Source: Mytilus trossulus (Eukaryota; Mollusca; Bivalvia; Mytilida; Mytilidae). From it: a DNA stretch of 64,000 nt. A model generated the notes under the pieces. That model was given only the letters and a program-made list of their open reading frames with translations, ran no database searches and was not told the DNA's origin. The DNA is taken from positions 29,239,930 to 29,303,929 of the forward strand of contig NC_086376.1 of NCBI RefSeq assembly GCF_036588685.1, read 5' to 3'. Below, piece after piece: positions 26,101-36,775 of the stretch (position 1 is the first letter of the stretch; the number at the start of each line of letters is the position of its first letter). The position numbers and the translations under genes were made by a program.

Positions 26101-26590
26101 TAAATATTCCAACACCAGTTCTTTTACTGTCAGGGGGTCGATGTGTCTTTCCAAGTTTCAATTTGTTGACTGTGTCACACTGCGTACATTGAATGTACAT
26201 CATTCCAGAAACACCCATTGGTCTCACCCCTAATGCGTTTGACAAGTGCATCTTTTCTAAACATGTTTCACAGTGTTCTAATTGCTCTACTAAATAATCT
26301 AGTTCAATAATAAACCTACAATGACTTAGGCTGACCAAATCATTAGGGAGTGAAATAAGGGAAAAATTGTTGGGATCATTTGCCACCAAAGTCTCAACAT
26401 GCTCAAGTGCTGGTTTATCTGTACAGCCAGGATTGGCATATGCATGCTCTTGAATTAAATCTTTTAATTCGGGTTTGTTTTTTAGTTTTATTTGACATCT
26501 TGCATTTTTTAGCTTATCATATCTGTTAACCTGGTGTGTTTTAGAAAATTTTCCATTATTAATTCTTAAATCATGTTTATATGGCCCCAT
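17106..26590 (-). CDS. Mutator-like transposase domain fused to a DEDDh exonuclease, seven exons, 913 residues
   Basis: Exons on the minus strand are 26590-26077, 24275-24072, 23063-22959, 22152-21344, 20677-20479, 18726-18610 and 17899-17106. All introns are GT-AG, all phases agree, and the lengths sum to 914 codons with no internal stop. The start ATG at 26590 follows an in-frame TAA about 100 nt upstream. Residues 107-138 hold a zinc-ribbon pattern (C107, C110, C135, C138). Next come STDTCW (D258), CRIC (297-300) with a nearby VHVC, then NWSGSAKAMEADM, AGDDDSTGF (D352-354), SDRNHIKKN and SSQANESFNN (E502). This order fits the Mutator-like transposase family (Pfam Mutator) of animals; assigning D258/D352-354/E502 as the DDE triad is inference. 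A lysine-rich linker (about 560-610) leads to the exonuclease: VVFDLETTGLS (D643, E645), VGHNIKRFD (D735), and HNAIDD (H793, D798), a complete DEDDh set like TREX or the PML exon-9 domain. A host gene or a live transposon are both possible. Confidence 0.87.
19215..19238. repeat. poly-C run
   Basis: A run of more than 20 C within the intron between the two exonuclease exons and the linker exon of the transposase-exonuclease gene. Confidence 0.85.
19550..20400. repeat. Intronic cluster of inverted ATGAAATATTGTCC motifs
   Basis: About eight copies of TGAAATATTGTC or a close variant lie at 19555-19800. The reverse complement GACAATATTTCAT and mixed-orientation copies occupy 20140-20395. Between them is a copy of the common mussel repeat (19955-19996). 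The arrangement resembles the arms of a fold-back element, but I could not place exact ends or a target duplication. Confidence 0.55.
19955..19996 (+). repeat. Common mussel repeat, 5' fragment
   Basis: It carries AGATATAGGAAGATGTGG followed by TATGAGTGCCAATGAGACAAC. Fragments in either orientation occur at 5548, 15120, 23700-23745, 31147, 33945, 35995, 46972 and 60030. Confidence 0.75.
22235..22830 (+). repeat. Interspersed repeat, CTGACCTTGACCT family, copy 2 (intronic)
   Basis: It shares TAGCCTGCAACTTTTGTCGCA, TATAGATGCCTTATG, GTCTGTCACATGCCAATTG and CTGACCTTGACCTCATTTT with the copy at 11375-12000. It lies in the intron between the exons ending at 22959 and starting at 22152 of the minus-strand gene. 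Nothing coding is seen. Confidence 0.65.
24573..24990 (+). repeat. Tandem-core element (AAGAAAGTGTCC...GATGCCCCACTC family), two units
   Basis: Two units of about 190 bp share GGACCGTGAAATTGG, TAAGTTTCAAGTTGATTGG and CTTCAACTTCATCAAAA...TACCTTGACC. The left end is CAAGAAAGTGTCCAAAGTAC and the right end GCGGGACAGACGGACGAACAGACC then CATAATGCCCC. A one-unit copy lies at 53188-53445. It is in the first intron of the transposase-exonuclease gene. Confidence 0.8.
25485..26040 (+). mobile_element. Mussel retroelement 3' region (intronic)
   Basis: The stretch from ATTGAAGTCTGGAGCTGGCATG to CTTTGACACATTCCCC and the terminal TTCCATTCTCAATTTTAT is one I recognise as a very common mussel repeat, usually found as the untranslated 3' part of transcripts. 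The 107-residue frame that starts in it (25910) continues into the neighbouring exon in the wrong orientation and is not a gene. It ends about 35 bp from the donor of exon 1 of the minus-strand gene. Confidence 0.6.
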
Positions 26591-27435
26591 TCTCAGAGCG
26601 GAATGAACAGAAGTTTGAATAAAGCCATTTCTATCAGCAGACGATGATATTTTAATTGGATAGTCGCTAAAGTGGTTTTACGAAGACATTTTTTCTCGAC
26701 CATTGTTGCATTCACTTACCTTAAATCAGTGGATTTGTTGGACGTGCGCTGTTGGCGGACAAGAAAGTAGCTTAAAAGTATACCCAAAAGAGAAACACAA
26801 TTTAATTAAGTAGATTCCCTAGCGGGTATTTGTAAAAAGCAGCTTTCTTTTTGACAAAATTTTCACCATTGCCTCCGTTTTCGCAACCGGAAGCTTTGCC
26901 ACACTCGTTCAAGACTGATAACTCTGTAAAAAACGAAAATAAAAATAACGATAATAATTTTTTAGTGACATAAATACGATAATCTAAAACTTTCAATCAA
27001 TACAAATAGTAAAATAAAAAGAAGTGATTTTACGACACAAACTTGTAATTTTTCGTGTGCATGGTAATTCATGCGTGAAATTATGCGCAGTCGAAAAGTC
27101 CCGATCAGACAGACATAACAAAAACGATAGTGAAAAACATTGCAGTAAAAAAAAGTTTTCGTCTTGTAAATGAGACAATTGGTCTCATTTTAAAGATATT
27201 TAAATACCAATACCTTACAAATTCTAATCATATACTTTTAAAATGGTAAATGTTATTAATTACATAGGTGCTAGTGACCTAATACGGCGGATATCATTCG
27301 TATGGGGTCAGTAAATCGCATATGGGTTGAGAGCGATGCCCATCAGAGTGAACAAGACTTCAATATCATTAATATAAAAGAACAATAGCAACGTGTTAGT
27401 TTCAGGCCGTATGAATTTATTCCAACCGGTCATCA
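26591..27435. other. 5' flank of the transposase-exonuclease gene
   Basis: Presumed promoter and 5' UTR side of the minus-strand gene; no clear TATA box was found. At 27272-27340 there is one unit (GACCTAATACGG...ATGGGGTCAGTAAAT) of the family that forms an array in reverse orientation at 30640-31140. Confidence 0.45.
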
Positions 27436-27440
27436 TCAAT

Positions 27441-29560
27441 TTCACGGTCTAGGTAAAGTGTCCGGCTAGGATCGTGGTTTTTCGACTGATTAGGTTCATT
27501 TTTTCGAGTGTAGTTTGGGCTCTTTCGAGTGATAAAATATGCGATAATTTCAATTAACTGCTATTTTGTAATTATAATAGTATTTTACATTACTACCCAT
27601 CTTATATATTGAATATTATACATGTTTTGATCAACAAAGATGCACAATTTCCTTTGTATTTAACCAAAAAAATCAGTAATTGTTATTGTCCGGGTTTTTT
27701 CGAGAGCAACTGTGAAATTGTCCTGTTTTTTTTACAAAAAAAATGAAAACGAAAAAAGGTATTCTTGACTTTAAAAAATGATTTATTCTAGTTTGATACA
27801 TCAACACATCACGTTTTTAGTTATAGGAAATGTGTATGATCACTCGATAAAATAAGGACGCACTCGAAAAAGCCCGGACTGCTCTCAAAATAGCCCGGAC
27901 ATGAAGAAACGGATTTATTTCAATAGTAATGATTTATGTAAAGTGTCTGTATATCTAAGTATACCCTTAGGATTCCATGCATGCATTTCCATCGACATTT
28001 ACATTGGTATGTATATGAAAATAGCAATATTCTGTATTTTGGAATGAAAGCATTATAAAGCTAAATTGAACTTTTTTGACGAAAAACAATGTCAGGGTGA
28101 TTTCTCATCACTTGGCGTCCGGCGTCCGTCGTCGTCCGTCGTCCGGCGTCGTTAACTTTTACAAAAATCTTCTCCTCTGAAACTGATGGGCCAAATTAAA
28201 CCAAATTTGACCACAATCTTTATTGGGGTATCTAGTTTAAAAATTGTGTCCGGTGACCCGCCCAACCAACCAAGATGGCCGCCATGGCTAAAAATAGAAC
28301 ATAGGGGTAAAATGCAGTTTTTGTCTTATAACTCAAAAACCAAAGCATTTAGAGCAAATCTGACACGGGTAAAATTGTTATTCAGGTCTAGATCTATCTG
28401 CCCTGAAATTTTCAGATGAATCTGACAACCCATTGTTGGGTTGCTGCCCCTGAATTAGTAATTTTAAGGAAATTTTGCTGTTTTTTGGTTATTATCTTGA
28501 ATATTATTATAGATAGAGATAAACTGTAAACAGCAATAATGTTCAGCAAAGTAGGATTTACAAATAAGTCAACATGACCGAAATGGTCATTTGACCCGTT
28601 TATGAGTAATTGCCCTTTATAGTCAATTTTTTACCATTTTTCGTAAATCTTAGTTATGTTTTACAAAAATCTTCTCCTCTGAAACTGCTGGGCCAAATTA
28701 AACCAAACTTGGCCACAATCATCATTGGGGTATCTAGTTTAAAAATTGTGTCCGGTGATCCGCACAACCAACCAAGATGGCCGCCATGGCTAAGAATAGA
28801 ACATAGGGGTAAAATGCAGTTTTTGGCTTATAACTCAAAAACCAAAGCATTTAGAGCAAATCTGACAGGTGTTAAATTGTTCATCAGGTAAAGATCTATC
28901 TGCCCTGAAATATTCAGATGAATCCGACAACCCATTGTTGGGTTGCTGCCCCTCAATCGGTAATTTTAAGGAAATTTTACTGTTTTTGGTTATTATCTTG
29001 AATATTATTATAGATTGAGATAAACTGTAAACAGCATTAATGTTCAGCAAAGTAAGATTTACAAATAAGTCAACATGACCGAAATGGTCAGTTGACCCGT
29101 TTAGGAGTTATTGCCCTTTATAGTCAATTTTTAACCATTTTTCGTAATTCTTAGTAATGTTTTACAAAATTTTCTCCTCTGAAACTACTGGGCCAAGTTA
29201 ATTATAGATAGAGATAATTGTAAGCAGCTTGAATGTTCAGTAAATTAAGATGTACAAACACATCACCATCACCAAAACACAATTTTGTCATGAATCAATC
29301 TGCGTCCTTTGTTAAATATTCACATAGACCAAGGTGAGCGACACAGGCTCTTTAGAGCCTCTAGTTCTCAAATACTAACATACCTTATATAACCTTGTAT
29401 ATTAAACTCAAGCTCCTATATCAGGTCTTGTCAGAAGGAAGTCTGTTTACATTTTTGATCATACTCACTCGCCGGAAAAAAAGTGGATTCACTCGGGAAA
29501 AAAAACCCTATCAAATCACTCGAAAAACCACGATCCTAGCCAGACACTATACCTAGCGTG
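27441..29560. mobile_element. Inverted-repeat element carrying a nested Helitron-like copy
   Basis: The left end (27441-27540: TTCACGGTCTAGGTAAAGTG then GGCTAGGATCGTGGTTTTTCG) is matched in reverse complement by the right end (29475-29562: CGAAAAACCACGATCCTAGC then ACTATACCTAGCGTGAA). The arms share about 40 bp strongly, and GAGTG-rich sequence continues inside both. The interior is dominated by Pearl/Helitron-like copy B. No target duplication could be fixed because the outer ends are diverged. Confidence 0.65.
28098..29364 (+). mobile_element. Pearl/Helitron-like element, copy B
   Basis: The left part is CTCATCACTTGGCGTCCGG and GTCGTCG repeats without the terminal hairpin, so the 5' end is diverged or truncated. 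The core has two and a half units of about 490 bp: CTTCTCCTCTGAAACT, then GGGGTATCTAGTTTAAAAATTG, AACCAACCAAGATGGCCGCC and GACAACCCATTGTTGGGTTG. The right end is GGTGAGCGACACAGGCTC, hairpin AGGCTCTTTAGAGCCT, then CTAG (29361-29364) followed by TT. Confidence 0.85.
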
Positions 29561-30639
29561 AATTTCTTCGTCTGTGCGGTATATTAATTTAATCTGTACT
29601 GCTTTATATTCATTGAATATTAAGATTAGTGTGTAGGGTGGTTGCACAATTGGCTATTTACAGTCTAGTGGTGAATGGCGTGCACATTCGGGACGAGAAC
29701 ATACCAAATGTGGTATCATAATAAACTGTTTATGTATTATAACGACTCATTGATTTATTTATTTGCTAGTTCAAAAGGTTTACAGGAAGACAAATTTAAT
29801 ATGTCACATTGTTCGGACATCTCATTGTGACCCCGAGTCGACTTTTTGCTCATTCTCCTCAATGTCGTGTGCTTATCAAAAAAAAAAATACCAATTTGAA
29901 TAAGTCTTTGTTTTGAACCAGATAGTGATCGAACACACATGCAGCCTCCGAATTGGGCTAGCACTTGTATTGGTGGTTTGAGCGGTTAGTACACTAGCTG
30001 TTAGTGGTGGTGGTATGTCCCTTTATAAAAACAATACGGCGTTGAAGCAAAATTTGAAACGTTTTGTCCGAACAACAGATGAAGAAATTGATATTGAACA
30101 ATTGATATAAATGCAAAAAAAAACCCTCTACAGTTTACAAGTTGTTATTGCTGGTGATCGTTTTGTAAAGACAGATGAATGTAGGTCCTTTTGTGTTGAA
30201 AACTTGATCACTTTGATAGGTTACTAGTCTTAATGCCACATGCTAAGATAGTCGGTAAGGTAAATTCGTTACATATCAATGCGCTAGCGACCTAATACGA
30301 TAGAATCATTTACACAACAGCTTGGACAAGGCAATTTCTTAGCGCCGGTTATCAATTGAATGGGTCAGCTTTATAGGTGAATGTTTGTGTTGATTTAAAT
30401 GTTCAATCCTTAAACTTTCTTTTTTTCTTCTCGTACACTTGCATATACTTTACTCTTTTATTCTATTAACCTCCCACCTGGAAGACCTCTGACACTGAAT
30501 GAGCGAAAATATCGATAGTAGATGACAAACAAGTTAACAACAACTATGATCAACTATTGCGGATGTCCACGCTGTTATAACAGTGATTCTATAATATGGA
30601 GTCAGTTAATATTAATATTGCTTATGGGGTCACGATTTG

Positions 30640-31140
30640 CTCTCACAAAACATATGGAATATACTGATACCCATAATCATTGTATAAGGCCGCTCAAAAC
30701 TCAATTAAAAGTTACCCGGCCCATATACATCGTGTTATGTCGCTCGAACCCCATATGCAATTTACTGACCCCATAAACATCGTGTTAGGTCGCTCGAATC
30801 CATATTCAATTTACTGACCCCATATATACCGTATATGAGGTCGCTCAAACTCCATTATAAATTTACTGACCCCATTTATATCGTATTAGGTCGCTCGAAC
30901 TCCCGAGATATGCAATTTACTGACCCCATTTATATCGTATTTTGGTCACTCGAACCCTAAATGCAATTTACTGACCCCATATATATCGTATTTTATCGTT
31001 CGAACCCCGTATTAAAATTGCTTACCTATATAACTCGTATTAAGTCGCTCTAACACCATATCGGCAATTTCCCGACCCCATCATATATCGTATTAGGTCG
31101 CCCGAACCCTATGTACAATTAATGGCCTCATATATATATC
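30640..31140 (+). repeat. Tandem array of about 50-bp units (GACCCCAT...CGTATTAGGTCGCTCGAAC)
   Basis: Roughly eight units share GCAATTTACTGACCCCATAT and TCGTATTAGGTCGCTCGAACC. Reverse-oriented single units occur at 27272-27340 and 30285-30310, so the array is probably one arm of a fold-back element. Boundaries are not resolved. Confidence 0.7.
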
Positions 31141-31146
31141 CCATGA

Positions 31147-31200
31147 TTTAGATATAGGAAGATGTGGTGTGAGTGCCAATGAGACAACTCTCCTTCCCAT
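31147..31200 (+). repeat. Common mussel repeat, 5' fragment
   Basis: It contains AGATATAGGAAGATGTGGTG followed by TGAGTGCCAATGAGACAACTC, directly after the 50-bp array. Confidence 0.75.
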
Positions 31201-31600
31201 TTGGTCACTAGCACAATCTGTACTGTCTTGTATATAATAATATTGTTAGTTTTGTTAAGTTGTAGTATATTTCATTTAGAGAGCTCTCTAAATATCGATG
31301 ATCGTAATTCATATGATAACAAAAGTGAGTCAGTTTCTTCCTCCTGAGATATGAGGACTTACTTCAACAAGGATAGTAAAATAATGGATTTTATTAGAGT
31401 TGTAAATTCAGTCAAAACTAGGTAAAAAAATAACCGTAGTGTTAAGTATGTTGAAATTTTCATTTTTCAGTCATCTTCGCTCTAACCCTTGTCTAGCGAA
31501 GATGTCTTTCAGTCTATACAATGACAAAAAATATCGAATTCCTAAATCCAATCTCTTGTTATTGCAAATGTCACAAATTATTATCAATGAATATTTTCAG

Positions 31601-32004
31601 GAGCCAGTAGTTCTCATTATGCATTTTATGCGTATTTGTCACATGACTTACCAGAGCCTGGAGGGAATCGTCATTTTATTTACGACACTGTCAAGACAAA
31701 TATTGGAAATGCATATAACAACATCACTGGGACATTTACAGTCCCTCGTAATGGAATCTACTCTTTTACCTGGTCCACCCGAGTCGAGTGTTCCAAGGCA
31801 CATACAACAGAGCTTGTTCTCAATACGAGAGTTCTTGGGAGTACTTACATCTGGTGTGGCTATAATACAGTGACTGGTCATGTCGTCACTTATGCTTCAC
31901 AAGGCGAGGCTGTGTTTGTGCGAACCCACTCTTCGCCAGGTAAAGGGGCGATAAAGAGTAATAACTCAGGCCGGTCTGCATTTTCCGGATTTTTGATTGC
32001 GTAA
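31601..32004 (+). CDS. C1q-domain protein, C1q exon only (first exon not found)
   Basis: The exon opens after acceptor ATATTTTCAG at 31600, with 2 nt completing a phase-1 codon, the same phase as the paralogue at 34787. It is open to TAA at 32004. It reads HYAFYAYLSHDLPEPGG, then NAYNNITGTFTVPRNGIYSF, WSTRV, GYNTVTGHVVT and FSGFLIA: a full C1q jelly-roll domain of about 130 residues, very similar to the downstream gene. AATAAA follows at 32222-32227. No signal-peptide or coiled-coil exon with a matching donor is visible between 26600 and 31600. Either the first exon is very distant (unlikely, since the intervening DNA is repeats) or the copy lost its 5' part when the gene was duplicated. C1q-domain proteins of bivalves are secreted recognition molecules of innate immunity. 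The frame itself is intact. Confidence 0.75.
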
Positions 32005-32229
32005 TTTTTTACCCTAAATTTCGCCGATTAGCGGAATATTTTTTTCCTACATATTATATATTAATTATACGCATTTTTTTTTTATGACTTCTCAAATGTG
32101 TATTTGTTTTAGTCATTATAAAATAATAGTCTTTCACGCACTTACCCTCGAAGTATGGACCCCCTTTTAGATAGATTAACGTCATGTCGTGTTATTCAGT
32201 TGACAACTCGCGATTATTTCAAATAAACG

Positions 32230-33414
32230 AATGCATGCGTTGATTTGTCTCGCCTGATTTACTTATCATGATTAAATTTATGTTGAAATTTTGTAATATA
32301 AAGTTTAACTATAATTATCAAATAAAAGTAGAATTATCAATTATCATTGTAAATGAGGTCTAGGTCTAATAGTCTTAGACCCCGACTGACAGACATGTAC
32401 ACCTTACACCAAATACCGGTTGCTTGTGATATCCCAGAAACATGCCCAACTACGAAAATTAAAAATTGATCAATGAACCATAAAGTTGAAGCCAATTTCC
32501 AGACAACATATACACCATGCAATCATTCCATAACCAAATAAGCTGACCTATTGCTTACAGTATCTGAAGAAAAAACACCAGACATAACCGTGAAAGCTTT
32601 ACATACTAATAAATCATGAAAATCAGATCTGGGTCAGATTAACCCTGTCAGACTGACAAGTACACATCACAATCGTTCCATACACCAAATACTAGTATAT
32701 TTGAAATATTGCTGAAAGTTTTTGGTGAATTACACAAAAGAACATAAAAACATAGAACCATGAAAATGAGATTAAGGCAAGCCGAATCCTGCAAGACGGA
32801 CATTATGTATACGCGTTGCAAACATTCTGTACAACATATATATAGTTAGCATATTGCTGAAAACATCATCAAAATAGACCAAATAGTCATAGTCGGTTTT
32901 ATACAAGCATTTTTGATGAAGTTAGATCCAGACAGGTGCTTCCGGACGCATAACACAAGTTAGTGTTATTTTCATAATTATAATCAAAATTCAGTAAAGC
33001 GATTGTTTATAAATTAAGCCGCTTAATAGGATATCCTAAAGCATATAGAAATATCCTTAAAATATGACAGTTAAGTGTCCAAATACTAGTACTCTGAAAC
33101 ATCCGACCAGAAAATTTAAAATCGGATGGAAGCCCACATTCAACACTTCGAACAACAGTGTAACGTTTGTAGTTGTTTCATCCAAACATACTTGAGCTAG
33201 ACTTGGTATTGTACTGAAATGAAGTGTAGCTGTGTTTCCTTCTATATTTTTCTTGACTGATCTATCTAAATAAAAGTCGATGACGATCACATTTTGCATG
33301 ACGCTTGGATGTTTTCCATTCTCGAGTCCAAGATAAGATTTGTCAAATATTACGTGTTTTATCTTGAATGCACTAAGACAGTCTTGCTTATCAAAAGCTA
33401 CCTATTGTATAGAA
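32230..33414. other. Intergenic region between the two C1q genes
   Basis: AT-rich, no exon supported. Contains a diverged tandem block (about 32350-32920) with recurring AGTCT(TA)GACC..GACTGACA, ACCATGAAAAT and CATATTGCTGAAA...ATCA motifs, on the minus-strand reading of the GACCTAATTTT-type mussel repeats. The promoter of the downstream gene must lie at its right end; no TATA box is obvious. Confidence 0.4.
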
Positions 33415-35196
33415 ATGGACACTTCACATTTTTATTTTAAGTGTTTACTTCTTCTTACTCTGGTATTACATACAACTTACTCAGACACGATAGTGGCTAG
33501 GCTGCAGAAACTAGAACAATATGCAGCTTCTCAAAACGAAAAGACCACTTCATTGGAAAATATCATTAGAGACCTAGAAAATACCGTCAGACACCTTGAA
33601 AAAGAAAACAGTGAATTGCAGTCGGTCCAAAACACACCCTTGTTAACTAAAAGAAGGGCTAGGAATCAGTTAAATGTGAAAGATGCACGAAGACTCTTGT
33701 TAGGTAAGTTCGAATTCTCTGTCAGTGATATAAGAGAAAAGAAAGTAGGAGTTTATGACATGTAATCACACAGAAACACTAAAACCACAAAATAGTGAAT
33801 AAAGATCGATATAAACCAAATAAACGCTACTATTTTAACAAGAACAGGGTATAAACGACGTCAAATGCAAACTCTTGTTATGCAATATTTCGCTTTAATT
33901 AATGTTTGAAACATTTTTTTTGTCAAAATCATAGTGAATATTTTAAATAGGAATATGTGGTAAACGATTGCCAATGAAGCAACCCTCCACAAGAGACCAT
34001 ATGTTAAAGAAGTTGACAACTATGGGTTACCGTAACTTGTAAGGCTAAGCCTTCAACAATGAGCAAAACACATACCGCAAAGTCGGCGTTAAAAGACTCC
34101 GAAATGACACCTCTTAACATAATTCAAACGAGAAAACTAACTGCCTGACTTAGATACATAACCAGGAACAAACAACAACTACTGAATAACAGACTTCGGA
34201 CTTATGATAGGAACATAAAAAATATGGTGGGGTTAAACACGTTTGCTGGTGCCCAGCCATATTTCTCTCTAGCCTGGGACATTGGTTTGACAGAATAACA
34301 CAAGAAAAAACATACATCCCCAAAAGAAAAAAACACTACGTGCAGATTTGAGAGTACTGACAGCTAGCGCAACGCAAAAATATACTAAAATGTAAAGCAT
34401 GCAACTAAGACTAATATATCAATTAGCATGCATCCAACATACTATTGATTCAGCGTAATCAATGACCCTCTTTGCTATTTTTTTCCACTGATAGATTGAT
34501 ACCAAAAAAATTTATCTTATATCTTGTAAAATCATAGCAAAACTTCAAATGTGTTACAATAAAATTATGAATTTCCAAAGAAAATAAATAAATATAGTAA
34601 TAGTAAGATGAAGCAGGGAAAGCTCTTTGCTTTGGGGTTTCTGGTTAGGTGCAACTTTGAAATTCGGTGTGTCATGAAATAATTCATATTCATATTCTAG
34701 CTTTCCGTTAAAAGTTCAACACATTTTAACCTTTGATAATATTAGTCATATGACTCATATCAATTTACCTTTTTTATATGTTGCAGATGGACAATCAAAT
34801 GGACAGTATGCTTTCTATGCGTTTATGTCACGTGACGAACCGGAACCTGGAGGACACCATCTTCTCGTATACGACAATGTAAAGACTAATGTAGGAAATG
34901 CGTATAACAATTTTACTGGTATCTTCACAGTTCCTCGTTCAGGTCTCTACTCGTTTACCTGGTCTACTAGAGTCGCATGTCATAAGGCACACACAACTGA
35001 ATTAGTTATCAACACGAGGATTCTTGGCAGTACATACGTTTACTGTGGCTACAATACAGTTACTGGACATGTTGTCACCTCTGCTACCCAAGGTGAAGCT
35101 GTTTTCATTCGAACTCATCTGACTTCACCGGGACAAGGGGCAATAAAAAGTGATGAATTCGGTAGATCAGCATTTTCTGGATTCATGATTGTCTAA
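33415..35196 (+). CDS. C1q-domain-containing secreted protein, two exons, 232 residues
   Basis: Exon 1 is 33415-33703 (donor GTAAGT). Exon 2 is 34787-35196 (acceptor ATGTTGCAG, stop TAA). The junction is phase 1 and the total is 233 codons. Residues 1-23 are a signal peptide (MDTSHFYFKCLLLLTLVLH). About 26-72 forms a coiled coil (leucine-spaced ARLQKLEQY...LENTVRHLEKENSEL), which in this family drives trimerisation. A basic KRRAR stretch (79-83) precedes the C1q domain at about 103-232, with AFYAFMSRDEPEPGG, AYNNFTGIFTVPRSGLYSF, GYNTVTGHVVT and a C-terminal FGRSAFSGFMIV. The start at 33415 was chosen because it begins the signal peptide. AATAAA at 35281-35286 is 85 nt past the stop. The intron carries a mussel repeat (33945-34265). 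Likely role: secreted, ligand-binding immune protein. Confidence 0.93.
33945..34265 (+). repeat. Common mussel repeat, longest copy in the window
   Basis: It starts AAATAGGAATATGTGGTAAACG, then GCCAATGAAGCAACCCTCCAC, GCCTTCAACAATGAGCAAAAC, ACTCCGAAATGACA, TTCAAACGAGAAAACTAACTG, and ends near GGTGGGGTTAAACACGTTTGC. This is the order seen in the widespread mussel family of which the other fragments here are pieces. It lies in the C1q gene intron. Confidence 0.8.
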
Positions 35197-35994
35197 AGAA
35201 GCTAAGTCAAGACATTAACTAAATTTAATCCTGTATAGTTACGATACAATGGAAGAAAGGGTGTAAACTTATTGTGGAGAAATAAATTATTAAAATATAA
35301 ACTTTTTCTTATCTTTTGTATACAATTCAGTTCTCCTGAAAGCAAATTATCTATGCCAGCCCTATCTTTGTGAGTCCAATAACCTTTTTAAATTTTTGGA
35401 TATTTTTTGTTTCAGAGACAAGTGCTTGTAATTAAACTGCGGAAATGTATCCTTAGAATGTTTTCATAATACAGAAATAATATCATTTTCTCGATTTGGA
35501 TATTTCTAAGGACAGAAAAATCGTTTTGAATTCTTGAATACAATTTCCTGTGTATAATTGGAATACATGTATATATCTCAAGCAAAGAACAAATATTGCT
35601 GACTGTATTTAATTTAAGTTTCCTTGCGTATATTTTCAGGGCACAATTAGAAAATTCTTGACTGTTTAAAGCTTAACAGCAAGAAAACGGTCTGTGTTTT
35701 CGTTTATCAAGTAAATGTAGTTTAGACGGGTCTTTACTGAGTTTGGTAATAAAGTCAGTGATGTATAACAATACAGTTTGTTTTAAAGAAGCGCAAGTGG
35801 TACCTATACAAATGCCTGGAGGAAAAAACAAAATGTACAGGAGCTGTTCTAATTTGGACGTCACAGTGACATGCACCTACAATATCAAACATGTCATCTT
35901 ACCTATTTGTGTGTCCAAGACGTACTTAGCACTGATTTGAGCGGGACTATTTGACAAATTTCAGGATACAACTGTGAATTGCAGTTCACAGATC

Positions 35995-36115
35995 ACTGCG
36001 TGATGGGCTTTGCTCATTATTGAAGGCCTTACGGTGACCTACCGTTGTAAATCTCTGTGTCATTCGGTCTCTTGTGGAGAGTTCTCACATTGATAACTAT
36101 ACCACATCTCAATAT
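35995..36115 (-). repeat. Common mussel repeat, minus fragment
   Basis: On the minus strand it reads GAGATGTGGTATAG...CAATGTGAGAACTCTCCACAAGAGACC, then CAACGGTAGGTCACCGTAAGG and CAATAATGAGCAAAGCCCATCAC. It is an uninterrupted reference for the copy at 15120-15370. Confidence 0.75.
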
Positions 36116-36359
36116 TATTGTTTGCGTGGTGTATAAACTTACACGTAACAAGTACTAGCGATTCTGGCAACTATAAGGTCGTGGCATTTTTTTTTAAATA
36201 GATATTGAAAGCAGCAAAATTATTTGACAAGATAAGATCTATACAAATAAATAAGTCAAAATTGTCGAACTTGAAACGTTAGTACTAAACGGGTAAAATC
36301 ACAATTTAAGGTCTAGGTCAATACTTACTGCAAGCTATAGGAATCGACTGACATTTTTT

Positions 36360-36775
36360 ATCATGTTGATTGCTTGTTGATGACTAGACCTACCGGTATT
36401 ATTGTTTGTAAGAAACATGTCGGTTGTTTGTAGATCATTGTAGTACTAGATGCCTCGAACTATTATACATGTAGGTTTTTTTTTTAGAAATAATGTTGAT
36501 TGTTTGTAGATGCCTAGATCCGATGGCTATTTTTTTTTTTTTTTTTAAGAAATCATGTTGCTTGTTTGTAGATGCCACGATCAATTATAGTTTTTAAGAA
36601 ATCATGTTGATTGTTTGTAGATGCCTCGGTCTATTTAAACATGTAGGTTTTTTTTTTAAAGAAATCGCGTTGATTGTTTGTAGATGCCTCGATCTATTAT
36701 AGTTTTTAAAAAATCATGTTGATTGTTTGTAGATGCCTCGATCTATTATCAATGATTATAGTTTTGATAAAAATA
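36360..36775 (+). repeat. Imperfect tandem array (GTTGATTGTTTGTAGATGCCTCGATC)
   Basis: Seven units of about 50-70 bp, each with ATCATGTTGATTGTTTGTAG and ATGCCTCGATCTATTATAG or a variant, separated by T-runs. No gene is visible from 35290 to 37370 otherwise. Confidence 0.75.

Noticed and set aside
28186-28891. Open frames of 77 and 93 residues with DPPNQPRWPPWLKIEHRGK
   Set aside because: Both are the same segment of consecutive 490-bp units of Pearl/Helitron-like copy B; the strand-reversed copies show the same frame by repetition only.
31472-31504. Hairpin CATCTTCGCT...AGCGAAGATG as a regulatory structure of the C1q gene
   Set aside because: A related AACCCTTGGCTAGCGAAGATGG occurs at about 23470 in an unrelated place, so it is more likely the end of a repeat family; no link to the gene could be shown.
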